In this document: positions 15,494 to 23,757 of the stretch, in pieces | Numbering within the stretch: position 1 is the first letter of the stretch | How the letters are laid out: each line of letters starts with the position of its first letter | Assembly: GCA_000681355.2 (NCBI GenBank) | Contig: JJNX02000018.1 | Span: 1 to 32,787, forward strand | DNA length: 32,787 bases | Source: Peptococcaceae bacterium SCADC1_2_3 | GTDB lineage: Bacteria > Bacillota > Desulfotomaculia > Desulfotomaculales > Nap2-2B | Direction of reading: 5' to 3' | Translations under genes and position numbers: made by a program | The notes under the pieces: generated by a model | The model's input: the letters and a program-made list of their open reading frames with translations, nothing else | What the model was told of the DNA's origin: nothing | Database searches by the model: none

Positions 15494-17482
15494 TCAAACT
15501 TTAAATCCTAAATTAAAACCCTCATGCACTGCCTCCAAGATTCTACGCGGATTTACACAATCTCCTGCCAAATAAACCTCCGGAACTTTGTTTTCTAATT
15601 CGGCAAAAAGCTTTTGGTCAGATATCATTCCCACGGCAAGTACTATTGTATCCGCTTCAATAATTTGTTTCTTATCTTCTTTATTTATACTTACCCCTTT
15701 ATCTAATATTTCCTCGACCCGTCCTTTGGTAAGAACCTTAACTCCCTTTTTAAAAAGCCGCTGAACAAGAAACGGCCTGACATTTTGCCCTACGTCATTG
15801 GCTATGCTCTTTAACATTTCCACAATCCATACATCTTTACCCTCTTCAGCCAAAAATTCTGCTGTTTCACACCCAATCAGGCCTCCACCTATTATTACTA
15901 CTTTATCTTTTACCTCTTTTTTGCCTGCTAAAACATCAAGAGCCGTAACTACGTTATCGCGCTCAACGCCTGGAACCTCGGGAATAACAGGAACTGCTCC
16001 TGTCGCTAGAATGACCGCATCCGGCTTTATCTGGTTTACAAGCTCAAACGTAACCACGCTTTCCAGGATGACTTCCACTCTTAGTTTTGTAATTTGTCTG
16101 GAGAGATAATTAATAAAATTTTTAATTTCTTCTTTATGGGGAGGCATAATAGCTAAATTTAAGGCCCCACCCAATTTATTACTTTTTTCGTGTAAAAATA
16201 CTTTGTGGCCTCTTAGGGCCGCAACCCTTGCTGCTTCCATACCTGCCGGCCCACCACCAACAACAAGAACTCTTTTGGGGCTTCCTGCGGGTTTTATCCG
16301 GTACTCTTTTTCTTTTCCAGACGCAGCGTTTACCGAACACTTAACATAGGAAGCTGGGTCAATAAAGGTCATTAGGTAGTCTATACAACGATTACAAGCA
16401 ATACAGGGCCGGATATCCTCTAATCTTCCTTCCGCCGCCTTTCGCGGCAGTTCAGGGTCAGCGTACAGAGCTCTGCCCATGGAGACCAAATCGGCTTTTC
16501 CCTCAATTAAAAATTTTTCCGCCAGTTCAGGGTCGTTAATTCTTCCTGCGGCAATTACAGGCACGTTGACTGCCTTTTTAATGCCTTCAGCCAGATGCGC
16601 AAAGCAGCCCCGCGGAAACGCCATTGGCGGGGTAGATGTTGCCCACACCAGGTGGTTATCTCCCTGCGACGGATAAGCACCGGCTGATACATGAATGATG
16701 TCTGCCCCTGCATCTTCTAGTATTTGGGCTATGATTTTTGTCTCCTCTAAAGTTAATCCACCTTCTAAAAGTTCGTCACCACTAATTCTAACGCTGACCG
16801 GATAATTCTCACCCACTTTTTCTTTCACCCGTTTTAAAATCTCACAGGCAAATCTTGTTCTTCCCTCTATATCCCCACCATATTTATCAGTTCGTTTGTT
16901 TGTATAAGGAGAGAAAAAAAGGTGAACCAGATACCCGTGGCCAAAATGAAGCTCTGCTAAATCAAAACCGGCTTCTTTGGCCCTTCTTGCTCCATCGGCA
17001 AAATTTTCGACCAAATCGTTAATTTCTTCAATGCTCAATTCTTTTGGCAGGACATCCAATACTTGAGTATCAAGATGGTAAAACGAGCTAGCGGGGATAG
17101 CTGAAGGAGCAACTGCTTTATGCCCGGTAACCTCCCTGGGAAATACCCTACCCCAATGAAGAAGCTGAATAGCCACTTTTGTACCGTGTTCATGGATGGC
17201 ATCAACTAATCTTTTAAGTTGCGGGATTCTTTTGTCCTCACCAATATATAACGGTTTCCAAGCTTTGGCGCGCTCCACTAAAGGAAGAATCTCAGCGTGT
17301 TCTACTATTATTAAGCCTACTCCGCCTTTTGCCCGCTCTACATAATAATCAATCAGGCGCTCCGTGACCATATCATCATTTACCGAAGCAAGGTCTGTAC
17401 GCATAGGAGGCATTACTATTCTATTTTTAACCTCTATATCCCTAATTTTAAAAGGCGTAAACAGCTTGGCAAAGTTCTCCAT
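15494..17482 (-). CDS. NADH:flavin oxidoreductase, 2,4-dienoyl-CoA reductase (OYE) type
   Basis: A three-domain iron-sulfur flavoprotein of about 662 residues. The N-terminal FMN barrel starts with LFTPFKI and carries AELHFGHGYLVHLFFSP and NKRTDKYGG. A Cys cluster (CIACNRC...C) follows for a [4Fe-4S] centre. The C-terminal NAD(P)H/FAD part has VLVVGGGPAGMEAA and VVIIGGGLIGCETA. I chose ATG at 17482, which gives the usual MENFAKLFTPF, rather than the GTG at 17497; AAGGTGGTGTGG lies just upstream. Relatives reduce 2,4-dienoyl-CoA, enoates or trimethylamine. Here reduction of an unsaturated acyl-CoA is likely. It is preceded by hisG and followed by the rhomboid gene. Confidence 0.9.
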   Translation of the reverse strand: MENFAKLFTPFKIRDIEVKNRIVMPPMRTDLASVNDDMVTERLIDYYVERAKGGVGLIIVEHAEILPLVERAKAWKPLYIGEDKRIPQLKRLVDAIHEHGTKVAIQLLHWGRVFPREVTGHKAVAPSAIPASSFYHLDTQVLDVLPKELSIEEINDLVENFADGARRAKEAGFDLAELHFGHGYLVHLFFSPYTNKRTDKYGGDIEGRTRFACEILKRVKEKVGENYPVSVRISGDELLEGGLTLEETKIIAQILEDAGADIIHVSAGAYPSQGDNHLVWATSTPPMAFPRGCFAHLAEGIKKAVNVPVIAAGRINDPELAEKFLIEGKADLVSMGRALYADPELPRKAAEGRLEDIRPCIACNRCIDYLMTFIDPASYVKCSVNAASGKEKEYRIKPAGSPKRVLVVGGGPAGMEAARVAALRGHKVFLHEKSNKLGGALNLAIMPPHKEEIKNFINYLSRQITKLRVEVILESVVTFELVNQIKPDAVILATGAVPVIPEVPGVERDNVVTALDVLAGKKEVKDKVVIIGGGLIGCETAEFLAEEGKDVWIVEMLKSIANDVGQNVRPFLVQRLFKKGVKVLTKGRVEEILDKGVSINKEDKKQIIEADTIVLAVGMISDQKLFAELENKVPEVYLAGDCVNPRRILEAVHEGFNLGFKV

Positions 17483-17558
17483 ATTTAACCACACCACCTT
17501 TCTAAATTATTAACTTAAATTTTAAAAAAGTAAAAAAATAGAACAACATTTCCAAAAA

Positions 17559-17579
17559 TATTTGACTCTGTTTCAAATA
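17559..17579 (-). terminator. Weak intrinsic terminator after hisG
   Basis: On the minus strand TATTTGA and TCAAATA form a perfect but AT-only-plus-one-GC 7-bp stem with a 7-nt loop, followed by TTTTTGG. It lies 20 bp past the hisG stop. The stem is weak, so termination may be partial. Confidence 0.45.
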
Positions 17580-17598
17580 AGATTTGATATGTAATAAA

Positions 17599-18468
17599 CT
17601 AAGGAATTACTTTATTTAGCGGATATTCAATAATGTCTTCCGCCCCGGCCCTTTTTAAAGCGGGAATTAAATCCCGTACTTTTTTTTCGTCCATGATTAC
17701 TTCAATAGCCACGCCCTCGCCCCCTACCAGCGAGGAAACAGTAGGACGTTTCATAGCCGACAATAAATCTAACACTTGATTAATGTTTTCCTGGGCCACA
17801 TTCATTTTTAAGCCTACTTTAGCTTCGGCACGAAGAGCCCCCTGGAGCAGTAAGGCTATATTTTGTATTTTTATCCTTTTATTAATATCATTCCAACTCT
17901 GCTTGTGGGCAATAAAACGCGGTGTTGACTCTAAAATAGTAGCAATAATTCGTAAACCGTTTGCTTGCAGAGAAGCGCCTGTTTCCGTGAGCTCTGCAAT
18001 TGCGTCTACCAAATGCGGTACCTTAACTTCTGTAGCCCCGTAAGAATATTCAACTTCTGCCTGTACCCCCCGGGCAGCTAAAAATTTTTTGGTCACCCGT
18101 ACCAGTTCCGTAGCAATACGTTTATTTTGTAAATCAGAAACTTCTTTATAAGTGCTATCCTTAGCCACCGCAAGAACCAGGCGAATAGACTGATTGGTCT
18201 GTTTAGAATAAGGTAGATCGGCTACCTCAACTACGTCAGCTTCATTTTCTAAAATCCAATCCAGTCCACTTAAACCTGCGTCCAGGACTCCCTGGTGTAC
18301 ATAACGGGGAATTTCCTGAGCCCGCATAAGCACTACTTCTAGTTCCGGGTCGTCAATCCTAGGAAAGTGAGAACGTCCGTAAACAGTCAGGTTAAAACCC
18401 GCCCGTTTAAAAAGTTGAAAAGTTGCTTCCTGTAAACTGCCTTTTGGTAAACCAAGGCGCAAAACCAT
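17599..18468 (-). CDS. hisG: ATP phosphoribosyltransferase, long form
   Basis: A 289-residue long-form HisG, the first enzyme of histidine synthesis, which joins ATP and PRPP. It starts with the typical LRLGLPKGSL, has DAGLSGLDWI (63-72) and the PRPP-binding stretch DAIAELTETGASLQANG (155-171), and ends with an extra ACT-like domain (about 215-289) that gives histidine feedback control and makes HisZ unnecessary. The start follows GCGGGAGGAAGAAAG. No other his genes are adjacent; it sits alone between a terminator and the OYE-type reductase. Isolated hisG genes occur, but its presence inside a catabolic island is unusual. Confidence 0.93.
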   Translation of the reverse strand: MVLRLGLPKGSLQEATFQLFKRAGFNLTVYGRSHFPRIDDPELEVVLMRAQEIPRYVHQGVLDAGLSGLDWILENEADVVEVADLPYSKQTNQSIRLVLAVAKDSTYKEVSDLQNKRIATELVRVTKKFLAARGVQAEVEYSYGATEVKVPHLVDAIAELTETGASLQANGLRIIATILESTPRFIAHKQSWNDINKRIKIQNIALLLQGALRAEAKVGLKMNVAQENINQVLDLLSAMKRPTVSSLVGGEGVAIEVIMDEKKVRDLIPALKRAGAEDIIEYPLNKVIP

Positions 18469-18525
18469 CTTTCTTCCTCCCGCTTATTTCCACTTTTAAA
18501 TATAAATAAACTTTATTTAACAAGA

Positions 18526-18563
18526 AAGACCTGTGGGCTAAAAATATAATACCCATAGGTCTT
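18526..18563 (-). terminator. Intrinsic terminator after the thiolase/SDR/B12-subunit operon
   Basis: The arms AAGACCTGTGGG and CCCATAGGTCTT pair over 12 positions with one mismatch around a 14-nt loop, and T-rich sequence follows on both strands. It lies between the B12 subunit stop and hisG, so it probably ends the upstream minus-strand unit. Confidence 0.75.
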
Positions 18564-18633
18564 TTTACAAAAATAAACTTAACCATTTAACCCTATATAG
18601 CCAGCGCTTAGCAATTCTTCTTAAATTTTATCC

Positions 18634-19029
18634 TTAATGGGTTACACTCTGTCGTATATGTTCAGCAATCTTCCTGATCGGCGTTCCTGGACCAAATACT
18701 TCATTAATCCCGTTATCTTTCAGTAAAGGAACATCTTCGGGAGGAATAATTCCTCCCCCTATAATAAGAACATCACTTACTCCTCTTTCTTTTAAAAGAC
18801 GTGTAACCTCTGGAAAAAGATATTTATGTGCGCCCGATAAGCAACTTAAACCAATAACATTTACGTCTTCCTGAATGGCGGCTTCAACTATTTTTTCTGG
18901 CGTCTGGCGCAATCCGGTATAAATTACTTCCATCCCCTCATCCCTTAACCCAAGGGCCAGAACCTTCGCTCCCCGGTCATGACCATCCAAGCCTGGCTTA
19001 GCCATTAAAACTTTTATTCTTTTTTCCAC
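18634..19029 (-). CDS. Cobalamin-binding small subunit of acyl-CoA mutase
   Basis: A 131-residue B12-binding domain of the methylmalonyl-CoA mutase small-subunit type. The base-off motif DGHDRG (15-20) supplies His17 as the cobalt ligand, followed by GLSCLSGAH (60-68) and GGGIIPP (91-97), the usual S-x-L and G-G elements. I chose the GTG at 19029, which follows GAGGAGGAG at good spacing and gives the normal family length; longer frames would run into the preceding gene. It ends the thiolase/SDR operon, about 9.7 kb from the matching large subunit gene at 7188-8930. No large subunit is adjacent, so the two probably assemble in trans. Confidence 0.9.
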   Translation of the reverse strand: MEKRIKVLMAKPGLDGHDRGAKVLALGLRDEGMEVIYTGLRQTPEKIVEAAIQEDVNVIGLSCLSGAHKYLFPEVTRLLKERGVSDVLIIGGGIIPPEDVPLLKDNGINEVFGPGTPIRKIAEHIRQSVTH

Positions 19030-19081
19030 AAGATTCTCCTCCTCTCTAATAAAAAACTCCTGGTAAAAAGCATAATCAAAC

Positions 19082-19906
19082 TTACATATCCAGGCCGCCG
19101 TCAATAAGGAGAATATGCCCGTTTACATAATCAGAAAGCGGCGAGCAAAGGAAGAACACTCCTCCGGCGGCTTCTTCCGGTAACCCAAAACGACGTAAAG
19201 GAACACCATCCGCAAATCTTTGTCGAATATCCTTAGGAATACCTAAGGCAATCTTTTTTTCTGAATCTTCAAGTACTCCCCCTTTTTCTTTCTCGTCCGT
19301 TAACCGGGTTTCAATTATCCCAAAAGCAACGGCATTAGAATTTACGTTAAATTGACCCCATTCACGAGCCATGGTTTTGGTAAGACCCCCTAAGCCTGCT
19401 TTTGCGCTGGAATAATTAGCTTGACCGGCATTACCCTGGGTCCCGGCAATAGACATAACGTTAACAATTTTACGCATTACCCGTTTACCTTCACCTTTTT
19501 CTTTTTTGGCCGTCTCCCGAATATAATTAGCTGCCGCCCGGATAACCCTAAAGGAAGAGGTAAGGTGAACATCAATCATGGCGTACCATTGACGGTCAGT
19601 CATTTTATGAATCATGCCGTCCCAGGTATAGCCAGCGTTATTTACAATAATATCTACACTGCCAAAATTATCTAAAGCCATCTTTACAATACGGTCACCA
19701 AAATCAGGTACGGTCACGTCTCCTACACAGGCTACTGCTTTTCCTCCCATGCTTTTAATTGCGGCTACAGTTTCTTCCGCCGGAACTGGGTCAATATCAT
19801 TAATCACTACGGCTGCCCCTTCGGAAACCAGCTTAAGCACCACTGCCCTGCCAATACCTCGTCCCGAACCAGTAACAATTGCCGTTTTACCATCTACCAT
19901 TCCCAT
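19082..19906 (-). CDS. Short-chain dehydrogenase/reductase (3-hydroxyacyl-CoA dehydrogenase candidate)
   Basis: A 274-residue classical [11 protein letters not shown] (12-19) for NAD(P), NNAG (89-92), and the catalytic set Ser152, Tyr165 and Lys169. Asp37 after the second strand suggests NAD preference. It has a long charged insert near 131-146 and an extended substrate loop around 197-235. In the benzylsuccinate route an SDR pair (BbsC/BbsD) oxidises the beta-hydroxyacyl-CoA; here only one SDR is seen, directly followed by the B12 subunit gene and preceded by two MaoC genes. Oxidation of a beta-hydroxyacyl-CoA intermediate is the likely role, inferred from context. Confidence 0.9.
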   Translation of the reverse strand: MGMVDGKTAIVTGSGRGIGRAVVLKLVSEGAAVVINDIDPVPAEETVAAIKSMGGKAVACVGDVTVPDFGDRIVKMALDNFGSVDIIVNNAGYTWDGMIHKMTDRQWYAMIDVHLTSSFRVIRAAANYIRETAKKEKGEGKRVMRKIVNVMSIAGTQGNAGQANYSSAKAGLGGLTKTMAREWGQFNVNSNAVAFGIIETRLTDEKEKGGVLEDSEKKIALGIPKDIRQRFADGVPLRRFGLPEEAAGGVFFLCSPLSDYVNGHILLIDGGLDM

Positions 19907-19948
19907 TAATATGCCCCCTTGTTATTTTATGCTTTATTTTTAAAATTA

Positions 19949-20368
19949 CTAACTCTTTTTTGGAAGGGTAAACTCAAATTGTCCGGTAGTTTTTATCTCC
20001 CCTTTTTGGTCTTTGGCCATTATTTCGCAGGTAATTAAGTCTTCTTCCTTTTTAATTACCTTCCCGCTAACGGTTATTATATCCTGGGGTTTCGTTACAG
20101 CTACAAATCGTGTTTTAAACTTTTTTAAATATTTATTTGGCACCCAATTGGTTATAGCCTGTCCCATAAACCCCATTACTAACATGCCGTGAGCAATCAC
20201 CCCGCCAAAGCCAGCTTTTTTACCAATTGCATCTATCGTATGAATAGGGTTAAAGTCCCCTGAACCACCCGCATATTTTACTAATTGCAACTCTGTAATC
20301 GGTTCTTTAGTTAAAACTGGCATTTCATCACCTACGTTTACATTTTCCAAGTAAAGCTCTGCCGGCAC
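19949..20368 (-). CDS. MaoC-like (R)-enoyl-CoA hydratase subunit, catalytic
   Basis: A hot-dog-fold MaoC dehydratase of about 139 residues. The active-site stretch GGSGDFNPIH supplies Asp38 and His43, with the following GVIAHGMLVMGF for the helix and oxyanion region. I chose GTG at 20368 because AAAGGAG stands 8 nt upstream; an in-frame ATG exists at 20392. It follows a second MaoC gene by 37 bp. The pair recalls HadA/HadB-type heterodimers, in which one subunit is catalytic and the other shapes the substrate pocket. This one keeps the full catalytic dyad. Probable role: hydration of an enoyl-CoA before the SDR step. Confidence 0.85.
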   Translation of the reverse strand: MPAELYLENVNVGDEMPVLTKEPITELQLVKYAGGSGDFNPIHTIDAIGKKAGFGGVIAHGMLVMGFMGQAITNWVPNKYLKKFKTRFVAVTKPQDIITVSGKVIKKEEDLITCEIMAKDQKGEIKTTGQFEFTLPKKS

Positions 20369-20405
20369 AAATAACACTCCTTTAAAAGTCATTTTTTATT
20401 AAAAA

Positions 20406-20858
20406 TTAAAGACGTTCTACAATCATCATCCGGGAAATTGATACTTTTTCTGCCCTTTGGTTGGTATGGGTAGTTTCTAAGGTAACAAAATTCATCGCCC
20501 CTGCTTTTCCTTCTTTACGAAAAATATTACTTACCCGTGTGGTTGCCGTTATCTCATCACCGGGGTTAATTTCCTTAAAATATTCAAACTCTTCTTCGGC
20601 ATGAAGAATTCTAACGGCGTTTACTCCTAATTCCTTCATTAAACTTTCAAAGCCAGGACCACCCCACATTTCAATACAAACACCAAAGGTTGGGGGGGCA
20701 ATCACGTTCTGATAGCCCTCCTTTATTGCCGCTTCCGAATTTACGTACACCGGATTTGAATCACCAACAGCCTGCGCAAATTCTCTTATCTTGCCCTGCT
20801 CAACAACAAATTTATACGCTGGAAATTCAAGACCCAGCTTTTCCTGCAGATCGCCCAT
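20406..20858 (-). CDS. MaoC-like hydratase partner subunit lacking catalytic His
   Basis: A 150-residue MaoC N-terminal-type (FAS1 dehydratase-like) hot-dog protein with FAQAVGDSNPVY at 27-38. Asp33 is present, but Tyr38 stands where the hydratase His is expected, while the paired downstream protein keeps both. It has the longer beta-hairpin region typical of the substrate-holding partner (residues about 75-110). It probably forms a heterodimer with the next gene product and gives room for a bulky acyl chain. AAGGAGGCTTAAGGA precedes the ATG. It follows the thiolase by 84 bp. Confidence 0.83.
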   Translation of the reverse strand: MGDLQEKLGLEFPAYKFVVEQGKIREFAQAVGDSNPVYVNSEAAIKEGYQNVIAPPTFGVCIEMWGGPGFESLMKELGVNAVRILHAEEEFEYFKEINPGDEITATTRVSNIFRKEGKAGAMNFVTLETTHTNQRAEKVSISRMMIVERL

Positions 20859-20942
20859 TCCTTAAGCCTCCTTATAAAATACGGAAGGAAGAGGTGAGAA
20901 AATAATTACCTTCCCCCCTGCCTTCCTTTTATTCTGATTAAC

Positions 20943-22127
20943 TTAGCCTAATTCCTTGCCAATAATAGTAACTGCCGTTACTGCCTTCCATGGCATCCCG
21001 CCAATATTGTGGGTCATACCTACCTTTGGATTTTTAATTTGCCTGGGCCCGGCTTTACCCTGCAGTTGTTTATACATCTCGTAAAGCATTCTAATACCGC
21101 TGGCTCCAATAGGGTGCCCAAAAGACTTTAATCCTCCGTCCGGATTAACCGGCAAGGGTCCGTCAAGGTCAAAAAAACCATTTAAAACATCCTGCCAAGC
21201 TTTTCCCCGTTCACTAAAGCCTAAATCCTCATAAACGATTAATTCCGTAGGTGTAAAGCAATCATGCACTTCAGCCATACTAACTTCTTCCCGGGGGTTC
21301 TTAATCCCGGCCTGACGATAAGCATCCTGACCGGCAAAATATGTTTCCCGCAAAGTGGTAAAATCATAATCATGATATAGACCACCTGCTTCAGGACCGG
21401 TGGAAACAGCCAAGCCTTTTACATACACCGGGTCGGAACGGTACTTTTTAGCGTCTTCTGCCCGCACAATAATTACCGCGGCCGAACCATCGCAAATACC
21501 GGAACAATCCATAATCCCCAAAGGGGCAGCAATCATAGGTGATTTAAGAATCTGCTCCATAGGAACTTCCTTGCGGTACTGAGCTTTGGGATTCAAGGCC
21601 CCGTTTTTATGGTTTTTCCAGGCAATGCGAGCCAGAACCTCTTTTCCTTTTTTTGAGTCTAGACCGTATCTCTTAAAATAAGCCGGGGCTAAAAAGGAAA
21701 AAGCCGCCGGGGCAGTAATATCGGGAGCTGTACCGTCAGGACGGTAAGTTATATCGGAAATATCCAAACCGCTAAGCCCTGAATCCTTTAACTTTTCTAC
21801 CCCAATGGCCATTGCCATATCATAAGCCCCTGAAGCTACGGCGTAACAGGCGTTACGAAAAGCATCCGTGCCTGTACCACACAAATTTTCTATTCTAGTT
21901 ACGGGCTTATACTGGGATTTCAAAGCTAAGGCCATCGGAAGGGAAGAAACGCCAAACATGGTCCCAAACCAGTAAGCTTCAATATCTTTAGGTTCAATGC
22001 CGGCATCTTCAATAGCTTCATACGCCGCTTCAACCAGTAAATCCTCGTATCCTTTATCCCAAAATTCACCAAACCTGGTGCATCCCATACCAATAATCGC
22101 AACTTTATCAATAATACTTCCGGCCAT
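20943..22127 (-). CDS. SCP-x-type thiolase (acetyl-CoA acetyltransferase-like)
   Basis: A 394-residue thiolase of the SCP-x/archaeal type. Cys83, in RIENLCGTGTDAF, is the likely nucleophile. HDCFTPTE and GGLKSFGHPIGASG supply the two catalytic histidine regions, and NIGG lies near the C terminus. Enzymes of this branch work with DUF35 zinc/OB-fold proteins, as in archaeal acetoacetyl-CoA thiolase complexes and BbsAB benzoylsuccinyl-CoA thiolase. The gene upstream encodes a protein with a DUF35 domain, so the pair likely forms one complex that cleaves the beta-ketoacyl-CoA. GGAGGTGAACTAA precedes the ATG, 12 bp after that gene. Confidence 0.9.
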   Translation of the reverse strand: MAGSIIDKVAIIGMGCTRFGEFWDKGYEDLLVEAAYEAIEDAGIEPKDIEAYWFGTMFGVSSLPMALALKSQYKPVTRIENLCGTGTDAFRNACYAVASGAYDMAMAIGVEKLKDSGLSGLDISDITYRPDGTAPDITAPAAFSFLAPAYFKRYGLDSKKGKEVLARIAWKNHKNGALNPKAQYRKEVPMEQILKSPMIAAPLGIMDCSGICDGSAAVIIVRAEDAKKYRSDPVYVKGLAVSTGPEAGGLYHDYDFTTLRETYFAGQDAYRQAGIKNPREEVSMAEVHDCFTPTELIVYEDLGFSERGKAWQDVLNGFFDLDGPLPVNPDGGLKSFGHPIGASGIRMLYEMYKQLQGKAGPRQIKNPKVGMTHNIGGMPWKAVTAVTIIGKELG

Positions 22128-22139
22128 TTAGTTCACCTC

Positions 22140-23552
22140 CTACTTTTTTAACATGGCTTTCCAACCATAGACATAAATACTATTTTTGTCGTATATTTTA
22201 CGGAAGGACATTTCCACTTCTTTACCAATATCCAATTTATCTACTTCGCTATCTGTCATTTCACAAATCATCCGGCCGCCGCCTTCAAAATCTATCACCG
22301 AAAAAATTACCGGCGGGTCTGGTGAAGCAGTCAGGTAGTCAACCGTATACGTGGCAATAATTGCTTTTTTATCTTTAAAAGTATACGGTTCCATCTGGTC
22401 TTTAGTCTGACATTTGGTGCAAATTCTCTGGACGGGAAACTGGGGAGTGCCACAATTCATACATTTTGTCCCGTAAAGTCCCAGGCTTTGCTGATAACGG
22501 CGCCACATTCCAGGAAGCGAAGGAGATACCGGGTCCGGCCGGCGAGGGGGCTCTAGATCAATTAACTTGCGCCATTTAAGATAAGTATTATAAAGCATGG
22601 TGCTTTTTTTAAGTTCCAGATAGCCTCTTAAGGCCCGCCGGGGGGACAACTGGCGAATAGCATCTGTTGCTTTAAAGATGAGAACATCACTGCCCTCCCC
22701 ATAAGTAACAAATAAAATTTTATCTCCCGGGGCAGCATCTTCTAAGGCCCCAACCAGCATCATAGGTGCATTGGCCACTCCGGCTATCCCTACGGTACTA
22801 TATAGGTTGTCCTGCACCTGCTCCTTGTCAAAACCCAACATTTGCGCCAGGGCGGCTTGATGACGCGGGGCCGGACCATAAAGGACAATTTTGCTAAAAT
22901 CTTTAGGGGTTAAATTATTTTTCTTAAGTGACCGGGCTACCGCTTCTTTAACCAAGCGGTTATAACCTTCCGTAATTACAAACCTTTCTTCCCAACTCCG
23001 TACAAAATCATCTTTGGCGTCACGCCAGTAGTCTATAAATTCACTGGATATAGAAAGAGCATCTTCTAGTTCGGCAATAACTCCTTCTTTGCCTATTAAA
23101 AAAGCTGCTCCTCCGTCACCAAAAGTTTGCTCCAATGCTCCGGTAGCCCCGCCCAAACGACAGTCTGCCATGCAAACTAACATAGAATTAGCGCCACCGG
23201 CTATCGCATCTAAAGCAGCTAACATGGCGCTAGAACCGGCTCTCATAGAATCCGTAAAGTCCGCTGTGCGCACATCTTTCCGTAAATCAGTTACCCCGGC
23301 AATGGTCGTGGCGGCAAGTTTTTCTTTATACGTTGCGCTGGTGGTAGCAAAATACAAGCCGTCAACTTTTGCGGGCTCAAAACCGGTTAGACAATCAATT
23401 GCCGCGTTAGCTGCCATAGTAACACTGTCCTCATCATAATTAGCTACTGCTTTTTCCCCCGGCATACCCCTTTCGCCAAAAACTTCCCCTATTTTTTTTC
23501 TCTCCAGACGGTTAAAGGGCACATATGCACCATAGGCAGTAATTCCTACCAT
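22140..23552 (-). CDS. HMG-CoA-synthase-like domain (catalytic Cys lost) fused to DUF35 zinc/OB-fold domain
   Basis: A 470-residue two-part protein. Residues 1-340 match the HMG-CoA synthase/KAS III fold (VGITAYGAYVP start, DEDSVTMA at 40-47, AGSSAML at 105-111, TFGDGGAAFLI). The place of the catalytic Cys in archaeal HMG-CoA synthase (ACKAG) reads SMRAG, with Met103. The C-terminal DUF35 part has a four-Cys zinc site (Cys364, 367, 378, 381) followed by an OB-fold. DUF35 proteins channel CoA substrates between thiolase partners. I infer a non-catalytic scaffold or acyl-CoA holder for the adjacent thiolase, comparable to BbsA but with an added domain. First gene of its operon, with a good promoter upstream. 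Confidence 0.87.
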   Translation of the reverse strand: MVGITAYGAYVPFNRLERKKIGEVFGERGMPGEKAVANYDEDSVTMAANAAIDCLTGFEPAKVDGLYFATTSATYKEKLAATTIAGVTDLRKDVRTADFTDSMRAGSSAMLAALDAIAGGANSMLVCMADCRLGGATGALEQTFGDGGAAFLIGKEGVIAELEDALSISSEFIDYWRDAKDDFVRSWEERFVITEGYNRLVKEAVARSLKKNNLTPKDFSKIVLYGPAPRHQAALAQMLGFDKEQVQDNLYSTVGIAGVANAPMMLVGALEDAAPGDKILFVTYGEGSDVLIFKATDAIRQLSPRRALRGYLELKKSTMLYNTYLKWRKLIDLEPPRRPDPVSPSLPGMWRRYQQSLGLYGTKCMNCGTPQFPVQRICTKCQTKDQMEPYTFKDKKAIIATYTVDYLTASPDPPVIFSVIDFEGGGRMICEMTDSEVDKLDIGKEVEMSFRKIYDKNSIYVYGWKAMLKK

Positions 23553-23666
23553 ACTGGATAAAACACCTCCTTAAAATTACTTTTTCTTCAGTTGAAAAAG
23601 CTTTTTCCTTCCCTTCTCACCCCCTAGCTTTATTAGCCCTAGTTTAAGAGGTTGTTAATTGGGGTA

Positions 23667-23695
23667 ATTATACCATACTCTTTTTGGCAAGACAA
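23667..23695 (-). promoter_or_regulatory. Sigma-A promoter of the HMGS-like/thiolase/MaoC/SDR operon
   Basis: On the minus strand -35 TTGTCT (23690-23695), a 17-bp spacer and -10 TATAAT (23667-23672) preceded by TGG, an extended -10. Transcription would start near 23660, about 105 nt before the first gene. Confidence 0.75.
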
Positions 23696-23721
23696 GCTTT
23701 TTAAAATAATGTAAATAATTA

Positions 23722-23754
23722 AAAAAATACAAGGAAGACATTAGTCTTCCTTGT
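23722..23754 (-). terminator. Intrinsic terminator of the ribosomal protein operon
   Basis: On the minus strand ACAAGGAAGAC-TAAT-GTCTTCCTTGT forms a perfect 11-bp stem (23729-23754) followed by ATTTTTTT. It begins 3 bp past the rpsI stop codon and separates the ribosomal cluster from the catabolic genes. Confidence 0.95.
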
Positions 23755-23757
23755 TCA

